DNA from: Burkholderiales bacterium | Lineage (GTDB): Bacteria > Pseudomonadota > Gammaproteobacteria > Burkholderiales > WYBJ01 | NCBI GenBank assembly: GCA_020848435.1 | Contig: JADLAC010000019.1 | Span: 62,001 to 126,000, forward strand | Length of the DNA stretch: 64,000 nucleotides | Direction: 5' to 3' | Notes under the pieces: model-generated | Told to the model about the DNA's origin: nothing | Database searches by the model: none | What the model saw: only the letters and a program-made list of their open reading frames with translations | Made by a program: the position numbers and the translations under genes | Shown here: positions 17,164 through 27,100 of the stretch, piece after piece | How positions within the stretch are numbered: the stretch's first letter is position 1 | Layout of the letters: every line of letters begins with the position of its first letter

Positions 17164-18789
17164 ATGAAGGTCGGCGAGGCGATTGCGCGCATCATGAAGG
17201 CCGAGGGAATGCAGGTACTCTGCGGTTACCCGGTGAATCACTTGATCGAATTCGCCGCAGCGGAAGACATCCGGCCAGTGATCGTGCGCCAAGAGCGCAT
17301 CGGCCTGCACATGGCGGATGCGATTTCCCGCGTCACCTCCGGCAAAGTACTCGGCGCTTTCTGCATGCAGCACGGACCGGGCGCCGAGAACGCCTATGGC
17401 GGCGTGGCGCAGTGCTACGGCGAGAGCGTTCCAGTGCTCGTGGTGCCGCAAGGCTATGCACGGCGCATTGCGAGCATCGATCCGAATTTCAGCTCGGCGC
17501 TGCAGATGCGCGGCGTGACCAAGTCGGCCGAGCACCTCATGTTGCCGAAGGAGGCGCCGAACGCGCTGCGGCGGGCATTCTCGAGGCTGCGCAACGGCCG
17601 CGGCGGGCCATGCCTGGTGGAAGTGCCGGCCGATATCTGGAACGAGGAGATCGGCGATTTCACCTACTCGCCGGTGGCAAGAGCGCGCACCGCGCCCGAT
17701 CCGGCCGACGTGCGCAAGGCCGCGCAAGCGATACTCGCGGCCAAGCGCCCGCTCATCTATGCCGGCACGGGCGTGCACTGGGCGCAGGCGTGGCCGCAGT
17801 TGAAGCAGCTCGCCGAGCTTCTGGGTGCGCCCGTGACCACGAGCCTCGGCGGCAAGTCCAGTTTCCCCGAGAACCATCCGCTCGCGCTCGGATCCGGGGG
17901 TAACGCGGTGCCTCTGCCGGTGCACCATTTCGTCCAGAATGCCGATCTCGTCATCGGCATCGGCTGCTCGTTCACCGAGACCAACTTCGGCATCAAGTTC
18001 CCCGAGGGCAAGAAGTTCATCCATGCGACGCTGGAGCCCGATCACCTGAACAAGGACGTGCGCGCGGAGGTCGCGCTGCTGGGCGACGCCCGATTGGTGC
18101 TGGAGGCTTTGATCGGCGAGCTCGGCCAGACCATCGAGTCGCCGCGAGATAGCTCCACGGTCGCCGCCGAGATCGCGCGGCTGCGCGAGCAGTTCATGAT
18201 GCAGTGGCTGCCTCTGCTCACGTCGAACGACGCGCCGCTCAATCCCTATCGCGTGATCTGGGATCTGATGCACACGGTCGATCGCGACCACTGCATCATC
18301 ACGCACGACGCGGGCAGCCCGCGCGATCAGATCTCGCCCTTCTGGGTGTCCACCACGCCGCTTTCGTATATCGGCTGGGGCAAGACGACGCAGCTCGGCT
18401 ACGGCCTGGGTCTGGCCATGGGTGCCAAGCTGGCCAAGCCGGACAAGCTTTGCATCAACCTTTGGGGCGACGCGGCGATCGGATTCACCGGCATGGATTT
18501 CGAGACCGCGGTGCGCGAGCGCATCCCGATTCTGTCGATCCTGCTAAACAATTTCTCGATGGCGATCGAGCTCAAGGTGATGCCGCTATCGACAGAAAAG
18601 TACCGCTCCACCGACATCTCCGGCAACTACGCCGACATGGCGAAGGCCTTCGGCGGCTATGGCGAGCGCGTGACTCAGCCGGGCGAAATCAAGGCCGCGC
18701 TCCAGCGCGGCATCAAGGCGACGCAGGAAGGCCGCCCGGCGCTGCTGGAGTTCATCACCAGCAAGGAAACGCGCGTATCCAAGCTGTGA
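17164..18789 (+). CDS. Thiamine diphosphate-dependent enzyme (acetolactate synthase-like), second copy
   Basis: A 541-residue ThDP enzyme. Glu44 in VRQERIG is the likely catalytic Glu. QHGPGAENAYGG matches the PYR-domain loop that follows it. The cofactor motif reads GDAAIGF with the Asn in LLNN downstream. GGAGGAGCAC directly precedes the ATG, and a good promoter lies 47-75 bases upstream. It is divergent from the molybdenum hydroxylase gene and only distantly similar to the ThDP enzyme at 12814, so the two are not a recent duplication. A carboxymuconolactone-decarboxylase-family gene follows after 239 bases. The substrate is unknown, and the classical acetolactate synthase small subunit is absent, which argues against a branched-chain amino acid role. 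Confidence 0.88.
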   Translation: MKVGEAIARIMKAEGMQVLCGYPVNHLIEFAAAEDIRPVIVRQERIGLHMADAISRVTSGKVLGAFCMQHGPGAENAYGGVAQCYGESVPVLVVPQGYARRIASIDPNFSSALQMRGVTKSAEHLMLPKEAPNALRRAFSRLRNGRGGPCLVEVPADIWNEEIGDFTYSPVARARTAPDPADVRKAAQAILAAKRPLIYAGTGVHWAQAWPQLKQLAELLGAPVTTSLGGKSSFPENHPLALGSGGNAVPLPVHHFVQNADLVIGIGCSFTETNFGIKFPEGKKFIHATLEPDHLNKDVRAEVALLGDARLVLEALIGELGQTIESPRDSSTVAAEIARLREQFMMQWLPLLTSNDAPLNPYRVIWDLMHTVDRDHCIITHDAGSPRDQISPFWVSTTPLSYIGWGKTTQLGYGLGLAMGAKLAKPDKLCINLWGDAAIGFTGMDFETAVRERIPILSILLNNFSMAIELKVMPLSTEKYRSTDISGNYADMAKAFGGYGERVTQPGEIKAALQRGIKATQEGRPALLEFITSKETRVSKL

Positions 18790-18935
18790 GCGCCGCGGGG
18801 GTCCCGAGTCGCGGCCGCGGCATTTTCCGCGTTGCATCGCTGCCACGTCGGCGGATTCTGTTCATGCGGCGGCTCGATCCCGCGCGATGACGCGCAACGG
18901 TCGCAGACCCGAGCACGTCGCCAGTATCGCGAGCG

Positions 18936-18958
18936 TGCAACGCTGGAGACCCGATCCC
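18936..18958. repeat. Possible decayed arm of the dispersed repeat
   Basis: TGCAACGCTGG followed by AGACCCGATCCC matches the right-arm consensus at about 17 of 23 positions. A weaker similar stretch lies about 45 bases upstream. It sits in the 239-base gap before the gene at 19029. The match could be chance. Confidence 0.3.
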
Positions 18959-19028
18959 GCGGCGCGGCGATGGCGTAAGCTTCGTTCCGGCTTCCGCCAA
19001 TCGATGATCAACCAAGGAGACCGCGAGC

Positions 19029-19337
19029 ATGGCCAAGGGCAAACAAACGGTATACGAATTCATTCCGAAACTGGGTCAACTGCGCGACGACGTGCTGTTC
19101 GGCGATGTCTGGGAGCACCCCGACCTCAGCAAGCGCGACCGCAGCCTGGCGACGGTGGCCATATTGGCGGCGCTTTACCGCACCGATGAAATGCGCGGGC
19201 ACATGCGTCGGGCCTTGGACAACGGCGTCACGGAAACCGAGCTGAAAGGGCTCATCACCCACGTCGCCTTCTACGCCGGATGGCCGTGCGCGGTCAATGC
19301 AGGGCGCATAGCCATGGAGGTCTGCGGCAAGGAATGA
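19029..19337 (+). CDS. Carboxymuconolactone decarboxylase (CMD) family protein
   Basis: A 102-residue all-helical CMD-family protein. It has the typical LSKRDRSLATVAIL helix and the LITHVAFYAGWP segment carrying the conserved His. The CxxC pair of AhpD-type peroxidase partners is absent; there is a single Cys after GWP, as in the PcaC (gamma-carboxymuconolactone decarboxylase) branch. AAGGAG lies upstream of the ATG. It follows the ThDP enzyme on the same strand after 239 bases. It is probably a small cytoplasmic homo-oligomeric enzyme for an aromatic or lactone intermediate, but PcaC function itself is not shown. Confidence 0.85.
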   Translation: MAKGKQTVYEFIPKLGQLRDDVLFGDVWEHPDLSKRDRSLATVAILAALYRTDEMRGHMRRALDNGVTETELKGLITHVAFYAGWPCAVNAGRIAMEVCGKE

Positions 19338-19369
19338 GCAAGTGCTGCCCGCTGTAACTGGGCATGCCT

Positions 19370-21229
19370 TCAACGAGCGACGACCCGGCAGCGCAACTTC
19401 CTGCGGCACGCGGCGCCGGCGACGAATGCCACGCCGGCGACCATGAGCAGCCAGCGTTCCGGCTCGGGCACGGCTGCGATCTGGAACGATGGCCCCGCTT
19501 GCAGCGCGAAGCCGTCGAGCCCGAATTCGACGCCCTGGGGCGAGCCGATGCGTCCGAGCTGGATAGGATTGCCGAGGTCGAGACCGAAGTTGGCGAGGAA
19601 GAGGCGGTTGGGCAGGTCGACGATTTCCGCCCAGGTGAGCCCGGCATCGGCGACACTGAAGAGCACCCCGTCGAACGCCAGCTCCATCAAGGCGAGCGAC
19701 AACGCGAACTGGACCTGGAAATCGGTCATGTTCAGGAACTCGCTGCCGTCGAGCGAGAAGGCGGTCGCGATGTCGACGCCGCCGGCAGGCCGCAAGAAGG
19801 TCACCATCTCGTCGGGTCCGACGGTGATCGTATCCATGACGACACGCGTGCCGTCCGCTTGCTCTACTTCGACGGGCGCGCTGAAGTGGTAGCTGACTCG
19901 CAGCTTGGGCGTGAACTGGTAGTTCGAGCGCAGCGCCCAGAACGTCTCCAGATCGAAGTCGAGAATATTGCCCTCGGCACCGAGGATGGTCGGAATGCCC
20001 AGGGGCGGGGTGTTGACCGCGGCACGCGCACCCAGCGGATAGCCCAGCATCAGCGACACGCTGTCCATGTCGAGCGCCACGCGGGCGAACTCGGTGCCCT
20101 GCAGCGGTCTGACGTTGCCCATGCCGAGCGCTCCGGCACCGGTGCGCGAGGCGGGCGCGATCGCGTTGCGCCAGACATTACCTTGCTTGACGGTGTTCGA
20201 CGGCACGGTGGACGTGTTGGGCACGCCGACCGTGATCTCGAATACCGGCGCCGTGATCTCGACCGTCTGGTCCGGAGGGCTCACGGTCACGCCGAACTGC
20301 TTGGTGAGCGTGTCGGGCAGCGACAGCGGCGTACCGAGGCCCAGCGGATCGAGGGTGACGGTGCCGTTGCCGGCGATGAAGTCATACAGCGGCTTCTCCT
20401 TGTAGCCGTCGCCGAAGTTGGTGAGCGTCGCGGGACCGCCGACGTTCAACAGATATGCTTCGAGCGTAAGGTGCGAGGCGAAATCCTGGTAGGCGGCGAG
20501 CGACATGCGTACGCCGATGTCCGAGGTCGTGATGCGTGCGTTGTCGTGCGTCACGGGCGATTGCAGCGTCATGCGCGCGCCCGGGGCGGCGCCGGCATTG
20601 CCGAGTGTGGTGCGTACGCGCGGCAGGTAGTCGACGTGGACGGTGCCGCCGTTGGCTTCGAAAGCCCCCGTCAGTCCCGCGAGCAACTTGGTGTCGCCCG
20701 TGAGGCGCCCGCCGTTGCGCTCGGCGTAAGTTCTGGCCGGCTCCGGACCGGCCACGCTTCGCGCCGCGCTGGTCGCGGCCGAGCGGGCCGCGGCCGCCGC
20801 GCAGGTCGCGTTGCCGAAGCACCCGCCGAACGGATTGGAGAAGTTGGCGGTGAAGACTGTGCCGTAGGTGCTTGCGTACGTGCTGTCGTAGAGCACCTGC
20901 CAGCCGTCGTGCAGTGGATTGTTCACTTGCCGCGTCTGGATACCGCCTACGTTGATGCTCGGCTGGTTGAGGGTGGCGATAGGCAGGTGGATGGGCGCCA
21001 GGAACGTGGCCGCATCGGAGCCCCACACGCTCTGTTCGCTGCTGCGGAACTGCAACTCGCTGTCGAAGAAGATCGTGCCTGGATTGGCGGCCAATGCCTC
21101 GGCGGCGACGGCGAAGCCCAACAACGCAGCGCTCAGGGAGCACCCGATCCGCAAGCGCGCGGAGCAGTGATCATGCCTGCCCAGGGCGTCCACGTACGGC
21201 ATGGCGAGCGTCGGGGTAGTCATAGCCAT
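19370..21229 (-). CDS. PEP-CTERM sorting domain protein, large exported protein of unknown function
   Basis: A 619-residue exported protein. A signal peptide ends near residue 46 (AAEALAANPG). The C-terminus has the full PEP-CTERM tripartite signal: VPEP, a hydrophobic helix (WLLMVAGVAFVAG), then a basic tail (RRKLRCR). Such signals are processed by exosortase, so the genome should encode one; none is in this window. The body has many short beta-rich segments and no domain I recognise. I chose the ATG with GGGAG eight bases upstream; in-frame ATGs up to 84 bases earlier lack a good site. It is transcribed divergently from the phosphatase gene, 128 bases away. Expected location: outer surface or extracellular matrix. 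Confidence 0.82.
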   Translation of the reverse strand: MAMTTPTLAMPYVDALGRHDHCSARLRIGCSLSAALLGFAVAAEALAANPGTIFFDSELQFRSSEQSVWGSDAATFLAPIHLPIATLNQPSINVGGIQTRQVNNPLHDGWQVLYDSTYASTYGTVFTANFSNPFGGCFGNATCAAAAARSAATSAARSVAGPEPARTYAERNGGRLTGDTKLLAGLTGAFEANGGTVHVDYLPRVRTTLGNAGAAPGARMTLQSPVTHDNARITTSDIGVRMSLAAYQDFASHLTLEAYLLNVGGPATLTNFGDGYKEKPLYDFIAGNGTVTLDPLGLGTPLSLPDTLTKQFGVTVSPPDQTVEITAPVFEITVGVPNTSTVPSNTVKQGNVWRNAIAPASRTGAGALGMGNVRPLQGTEFARVALDMDSVSLMLGYPLGARAAVNTPPLGIPTILGAEGNILDFDLETFWALRSNYQFTPKLRVSYHFSAPVEVEQADGTRVVMDTITVGPDEMVTFLRPAGGVDIATAFSLDGSEFLNMTDFQVQFALSLALMELAFDGVLFSVADAGLTWAEIVDLPNRLFLANFGLDLGNPIQLGRIGSPQGVEFGLDGFALQAGPSFQIAAVPEPERWLLMVAGVAFVAGAACRRKLRCRVVAR

Positions 21230-21357
21230 GGCCGGTTCTCCCACAGCGCTGCTGCACTTGTCGCCGAATGGCGACATCTCTACGAAGACCGGGGGTGGAA
21301 GCCGATAGTTCACCTACCGCACTACAATCGACCTACTGCACTTTCTAAAGACCGTCG

Positions 21358-21972
21358 ATGATCGAGCTCTGGCTTGAAATGCACGCCCAGACCCATCACA
21401 ACGCGCAGGGCGTGGCCTCGGGCCATTTCGACGTGGCGTTGACGGATCACGGCCGCGAGCAGGCGCGGAGCGTATTGCGGGCACGCTATGCCGGCCAAGG
21501 ATTCGATGCCGCATACACCTCCGACACCCAGCGTGCCTACGACACCGCGTGCCTCATGTTCGCCGACCGGCGGATCCCGATACTGCAGGATGCGCGGCTG
21601 CGCGAATGCGACTATGGCAGCTACGAAGGCCGGCCGCGGCAGCAGATGGAAGCGGCGCGTGCCGCGGCGATCCACGCACCATTCCCCGGCGGTGAAAGCT
21701 ATGCCCAGGTCGCCGGGCGCATGCGCAGCTTCCTCGCCGACCTCGGCGCCGAGCGCGACGGTCAGTGCGTGATGTTGATCGGCCATGCGGCCACGCTGTT
21801 TACGCTGCGCCACCTGTTGGAGGGTCTGCCGCTCGAACAGACGCTAGGTGCGTGGCCGCCGCGGCCTTGGCGCTGGGGTCGGGTCTTGCATGTTGCACCT
21901 CGGCGCGCATCAGAGCACAAGCAACATGGCTCGAGCGTGCGACATGCAAGACCTGATCCCGGGGAGCCGTGA
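21358..21972 (+). CDS. Histidine phosphatase-family protein with altered RHG motif and repeat-derived tail
   Basis: A 204-residue member of the phosphoglycerate mutase-like superfamily. His9, the phospho-acceptor, is present, but the usual Arg before it is Met (EMHAQT instead of RHxxT). The second His143 (IGHAA), Arg59 and Glu83 fit the family. The canonical fold ends near AWPPRPW at 165-171. From residue 173 the protein is encoded by a dispersed palindromic repeat, giving an Arg/His-rich 32-residue tail unlike the family. A TACAAT at 21323-21328 may be the -10 box. Its TGA overlaps the ATG of the next gene. Activity is uncertain because of the Arg-to-Met change, though some sub-branches lack this Arg. 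Confidence 0.8.
   Translation: MIELWLEMHAQTHHNAQGVASGHFDVALTDHGREQARSVLRARYAGQGFDAAYTSDTQRAYDTACLMFADRRIPILQDARLRECDYGSYEGRPRQQMEAARAAAIHAPFPGGESYAQVAGRMRSFLADLGAERDGQCVMLIGHAATLFTLRHLLEGLPLEQTLGAWPPRPWRWGRVLHVAPRRASEHKQHGSSVRHARPDPGEP
21875..21960. repeat. Dispersed palindromic repeat, copy 3
   Basis: Left arm 21875-21897 and right arm about 21938-21960 are inverted and match at 20 of 23 positions (GGTCTTGCATGT core). A 40-base spacer separates them, much longer than in copies 1 and 4. The element forms the 3' end of the phosphatase gene, and just after its right arm GGGGAG becomes the ribosome-binding site of the following oxidoreductase. Confidence 0.8.
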
Positions 21973-24026
21973 TGGCGGGCACGGCGCGCTTCAGCAAGCT
22001 GTTCGAGCCGGGGCGGATCGGCACGATGGTGCTCAAGAACCGCATCGCCATGGCACCCATGGGCACGCAGATGTACGCGCAAGGCTTCGTCACCGAACAG
22101 CTCAAGGACTACTACGAGGCGCGCGCCAAAGGCGGTGCCGGCCTCATAACCATCGATCACCTCAAGATCTCCCATCCCGTCGGCGCGGGCAAGAAGAACA
22201 CGGCGCGAATCGACGACGACAAGTTCATCCCGGGCCTCGCCGGCCTGCTCGATGTCGTCCATCGCCACGGCGCGAAGATGGTGGCGCAGCTCGGCCACAT
22301 GGGTCCGGCCGACATCGCGAGCGGCACGCATCAACCGCTCGCCGCCTCGGCGCTGATGCGGCAAGCCGACTACACGCATCCGCCTTCCAGCGTGGTCGAT
22401 TACTCGCAGCCGCGGGAAATGACGCTCGATGAGATCTCCCAGACGACGCTGCGGTTCGCCGAAGCGGCGGCGCGCGCCAAGAAGGCAGGCTTCGATGCCG
22501 TCCAGGTGCACGCGGCGAATCGCTACCTGCTCGCGAGCTTCGTATCGCCCTACTGGAACCGGCGCACCGACCGTTACGGCGGCAGCATCGAGAACCGTGC
22601 GAGGTTCCCGCTCGAAGTCGTGCGCGCGGTCAGAGAAGCCGTGGGCCCCGGCTATCCGATCGTGTGTCGCGTGAACGGCGAAGAACGCGACGTCGCGCTC
22701 GGTGTCACGGCCGAGCTGGCGGCGCGGTTCTGTCAATTGTTGGCAGCGGCCAGCGTCGATGCCATCGATGTATCGAGCATGCATCCGCATTCGCCGGAGT
22801 ACGCGCCCGGCTTCAACGTGGCCGCCGCGAAAGCCATCAAGGACGCCGTGTCCATCCCCGTGATCGTAGCCGGGCGGCTTGGCCCGTCCCTGGGCGAGTC
22901 GGTACTGCGCGAGGGCAAGGCGGACTTCATTTGCATCGGCCGCCCCATGATCGCCGATCCCGAGTTGCCGAACAAGGCGGCCGCGGGCCGGATGGACGAC
23001 GTCGTTCCCTGCGTCTATTGCGTCAACTGCCTCGCCGTCGACCGCGAATGCACGGTGAATCCGGCGTGGGGCAAGGAGCGCGCGTACGCGCTCGTGCCGG
23101 CAATGAAGCCGCGCAAGGTGTTAGTGGCGGGCGGCGGGCCCGGCGGGATGGAAGCCGCGCGCGTGGCGGCGCTGCGCGGACACGAGGTAGAGCTGTACGA
23201 GAGCGAGCCGCAGCTCGGCGGGCAGTTGCGTCTCGCGTCCCTGCTCAGACCCGAGTACGAATCGCTCGTGACGTATCTTTCCGCTCAGCTCGGAAAGCTA
23301 GGCGTGAAGGTCACGCTGGGACGCAAGGTCGATGCGAAACTGGTCGCGGAATCGAAGCCCCATGTGGTCATCGTCGCGACCGGAGCCACCTCGTCTGTTC
23401 CTTCCATTCCCGGCATCGATCGCGCCAACGTGATCAGCGTCGCCGACATCCGGGCGATGCTGCGCGGAAAGGTGCACGGCGCCGGCCGCGGCAAGAAGAT
23501 CGGTGCGCGCTGGCTGTTGTGGTACCTGGGGCTCGGGCTCATGCGCACGAGCGCCGGCCCCGGCGTCGCACGCAGGCTGCTCGAGCGCTGGTCACCCTTC
23601 GGCAAGCGGGTGGTCGTGGTGGGCCGCGGCCTGGCGGGCATCGAGCTCGCCCACTTCCTTCTGCAACGCGGCGCGAAAGTGAGCATGGTAGATACGCGCG
23701 ACGACTTGCCCTTCGGCGCGCGCCCGATGCCTGTGCTGCGCGAGTACATGCTGGGCGTGCTCGCACAGCACGGCACGCCGATACTGCGCGCGTCGAATTA
23801 CGAGGAAGTCGATGATCGAGGGCTGGTCGTACGCGACGCTGCGGGCGAACGCAACGTCGTCGAAGGCGAGACCGTGATATTCGCCGACCAATACCAGCCG
23901 CATACCGAGCTGGCGCACTCCCTGGCGCCGGCGGCCTGCGAATTACATGTCATCGGCGACTGCGCCAAGCCCTGCGGCATACTGGACGCGATCCATGATG
24001 GCGCCCGAGCCGCGCGGGCGATCTGA
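21972..24026 (+). CDS. NADH:flavin oxidoreductase / 2,4-dienoyl-CoA reductase-like enzyme
   Basis: A 684-residue three-part enzyme. An Old Yellow Enzyme FMN barrel spans residues 1-340, an Fe-S cysteine cluster follows at C347, C350, C353 and C360, and FAD/NAD Rossmann domains begin at GGGPGG (~387) with GRGLAG further on. Family members reduce enoyl-CoA or enone double bonds, or demethylate small amines. The cysteine spacing (x2, x2, x6) is tighter than in FadH-type enzymes (x2, x3, x11). In the active-site strand HAANRYLL the His of the common HGYL motif is replaced by Asn183, while Tyr185 is kept. The ATG overlaps the phosphatase stop (TGATG), so it is translationally coupled. Confidence 0.88.
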   Translation: MAGTARFSKLFEPGRIGTMVLKNRIAMAPMGTQMYAQGFVTEQLKDYYEARAKGGAGLITIDHLKISHPVGAGKKNTARIDDDKFIPGLAGLLDVVHRHGAKMVAQLGHMGPADIASGTHQPLAASALMRQADYTHPPSSVVDYSQPREMTLDEISQTTLRFAEAAARAKKAGFDAVQVHAANRYLLASFVSPYWNRRTDRYGGSIENRARFPLEVVRAVREAVGPGYPIVCRVNGEERDVALGVTAELAARFCQLLAAASVDAIDVSSMHPHSPEYAPGFNVAAAKAIKDAVSIPVIVAGRLGPSLGESVLREGKADFICIGRPMIADPELPNKAAAGRMDDVVPCVYCVNCLAVDRECTVNPAWGKERAYALVPAMKPRKVLVAGGGPGGMEAARVAALRGHEVELYESEPQLGGQLRLASLLRPEYESLVTYLSAQLGKLGVKVTLGRKVDAKLVAESKPHVVIVATGATSSVPSIPGIDRANVISVADIRAMLRGKVHGAGRGKKIGARWLLWYLGLGLMRTSAGPGVARRLLERWSPFGKRVVVVGRGLAGIELAHFLLQRGAKVSMVDTRDDLPFGARPMPVLREYMLGVLAQHGTPILRASNYEEVDDRGLVVRDAAGERNVVEGETVIFADQYQPHTELAHSLAPAACELHVIGDCAKPCGILDAIHDGARAARAI

Positions 24027-24111
24027 GCGGGCAGGATCGGCGCGCGCGCTCGACACGGCCGCGGCGCTTGGGGCATTCGGTACCGTTGCCGCCCCTGGCA
24101 TCGCGCTCCGC

Positions 24112-27100
24112 TCAGAATGCCGCCAGCACGTTCAGGAACACCCCGCGGCTGCGATAGGAGAGATCGGTCAGGTTGTCGGAGAAGTCGGTGAAGTTGTACC
24201 CCACGCCGAGCTTCACGCCCTCGCCGACATGCCGGTACACGGCGATGAGCGCGCCCTTGCGCGAGTCCTGCGCTTCCCTGACAGCCAGACGGCGCAGCTC
24301 GACAACGGCATCCCACTCCTTTACCCAGTGGTAGTCGATGCGCCCGATGACGAGATCGGCGCGGCTCGAATACCAGTCGCCGCCGACTTTCGCGTCCTTC
24401 AGCTCGCCCACGCGCAGGCCGTACTTGAAGCCCAAGGTGAGCCAGGGCTTCACGTCGTACATGGTGTCGACGTTGAGGACGTGGCTGCGCTGCGCGAAGT
24501 CGAGCAGCGTGTTGTTGGCGCCGACCTGGCCCGGCGAGGGTAGGGTGTAGAAGTAGGTGTACTTGAAGAGCGTGTTCCAGCGGTTGTTTTCCACCGGACG
24601 GTGGGCGGCGCCGGTGACGACTTCGACGAAGTCACCGTCGTAGAAGCGCCCGGCGCTGGCATCGCTGAAGGAGAAGTTGAGCTTGCCGAGCAAGCGCCAG
24701 GCCGGCGTCGCTTGGTGGCCGAGCGAATTGCGCATGAGCCAGGTGCGGCGCTCGCCGGTGGCGCTGGCATCGTCGGCGCGGTACTCGAGCGCCGATGCGA
24801 GCCGAGTCTGCTCGTGCCGATAGGCCGCCGACACGCCCGCGGCGCGGCGCTTCATGTCGCCGGCGAGCGGATCGGTGAGCTTGCCGGTTTCGAACTTGAA
24901 GCCCGTGGTCCAACGATCGGCGGGTGCGTAGTCGATGCCGAACGCATGCGTGAGGCTCTCCGGTCCGGCGCCGTTGCCCCAGCGGCTCTCGCCGAAGGTC
25001 GCGAGCCGCTCGCTCAGGCGATGGCGCGTGCCGGAGACTAGATTGGCGAAGCGACCGCGGTAGGCCGCATCGGGCCGCTCGGTCTCCATGGTGTAGTTGA
25101 GGTACGCGTTGCTGCGATCGTCGATGCGCCAGTCGCCGCCCACCTTGCCGCCTAGGCCGCCGTCGCCGCTGGACGCCTCGCCGATAAGCCGCAGGCGATC
25201 GGTCAACTGCCAGCTCCCGCCGACGCCGGCCCGATCGTTCGGCGTGCGATTGCCCGAGTGCGATGCTGTGCCTTGGACGAATCCGTACAGCGACCACGGC
25301 TCGTAGCGCATGCCGGGCTCGGGCGCGAACTGACTGCCCGGTGCAAGTGCAGGTGCATCGTGTAGCGTGGCGTTTACCGTCGGCAGCATTGCGCTCGATG
25401 CCGTGCCGGGGGCGGGCTGAGGCGCCGTCGCGGGCAGGGCATTCCCCCCCGCCTTGGCCGTCTCGCCTTGCTGCTTCGCCAGCTCGTCCAGGCGCGCCGC
25501 TTCGGCCGGCGCCAGCAGCGGCCGATAGTCCAGACGCAGCACGATGTCGGTGCGCTCGCCGCTCTGGGAGAGCGTCGGGCTCGCATTGGCGATGCGGGTG
25601 TCGCGCTCGTCGTAGCGCACGCCGGCGCCGACGCTCCATTGCGGGCTCAGCCGATGGCGCACGCCCGCCTCCAGCACGCGCAGATCCTGGCTCGTGGCGA
25701 GGCGTTCGTCAGCCTTGAATTGCAGCGCGGTCGCAGGACTCAGCTCGATCACGCCGCTTGCGCCGCGCTGCTCGGTTGCTTCGCCGTTCCAGGTGATCTG
25801 TCCGGGCCCGGTGTAACCGGCGTCCTTGTCCTGCCAGTAGGCGCGGACGCGGCCCTGGAGCGTATCGCTCACATCCGAGAGCTCGATGCCGGCCTCGATG
25901 CGCCGCGCATCGGCGCCTTGCCCGCCGCGCGCCTGCGCGTTGAAGGCGAAGCCGCCGTCGAGCGAGCTGGCCGAGTCGCTGCCGGGACCACGCGAGTGCG
26001 CGGCCTCGGCCTTGATGTAGCTGCCCGGCTTGTAGCGCAAGGTGAGATCGATGCCGCGCAAACGCTGGTCGGACCCGGGGTCGCCTTGCTTGTACGCCGC
26101 CACGCCGATGCCGACGTGATCGTTGAGCCATTGGTGCGCGCGCAGGCCATAGGCATTGGAATCGAGCGCGGTCACACCCGGCACGTACTCATAGGTCGTG
26201 ACGAGATAGACCGGATGGCCGTTGAGCGTCGAGGTCTGGACCAGCTCCGAGCCGTCGGCGGTCGAGGGCAGGGGGGCGCGCAGGATGAGGCGCCCTTGCA
26301 GGTAGTTCACCTCGAAGTCCTCGGCGGGTCGCAGCGGCGTGCGCGTGAGCACGAGCCCGGAATCCTTGTCGCGGATTTCGACCCAGACGCGTTCCGAGCC
26401 CAACGTGATGTCCTGATGGCGCAGGTAGTACAGCGAGCCGCCCGTGCCGCGAAACTCCTCGCGCGATTGCAGCGTGCCGGGCTCGGCCGCGAAGGCGTTC
26501 ACCGCCGTGCGCTTCTCGCCGTAGCTGGTCGATCCGCTCGGGCGCCAGACGATGTTCGCGCCGTAGAGCCCGCGGCTGTACTGGGTGAGCTCGGTGCCGG
26601 TCCAGGAGGTCTGGAAGTTGCCCCACATGACATGCGACTCGTCCTTTTGCAGCCGGACGTAGAACTTGCCCTGCGTGGGCGCGTCGTCGGCGAGCGTGGA
26701 ATCGTCCCCGTAGACCGGGTAGTAGCGGTCGGGATCGATGCGACGCAGGAGATAACGCGGGTCCTTGGATGAAAAGTTGCTGAACAGATCGCGCAGCGGC
26801 TGCTCGCGCGTATCGGCCGCCGCGGTCAGCAGGTATTCGCCCTTGATGAGACCGCGCAGATAGAAGGCGCCGCGGCCGTCGAGGTAGACCTTGTTGTCGT
26901 AGTGATCGCTGTCCTGGGTGACGAGCTGCGCGGGGCCGCTCGTGTGGTTGCGCCCGAGCGTGATGTCGGCGAGCGCGACGTAGAACCAGTCGCCCTCGGC
27001 GATGCTGAGGTTGCGCCGGAAGCTCGCCGCGCTGCCGTCCTTTTCGCTGACCGTCACCTCGATACTATGGGGTCCGGCGGGCAGGATTTGGCGGGTGGCG

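Noticed and set aside
14616..17903. A very long open frame on the plus strand (over 1000 codons)
   Set aside because: It is antisense to the molybdenum hydroxylase and out of frame in the following ThDP gene, both of which have complete conserved motifs. The translation is Arg/His/Ala-rich without similarity, as expected of GC-rich shadow frames.
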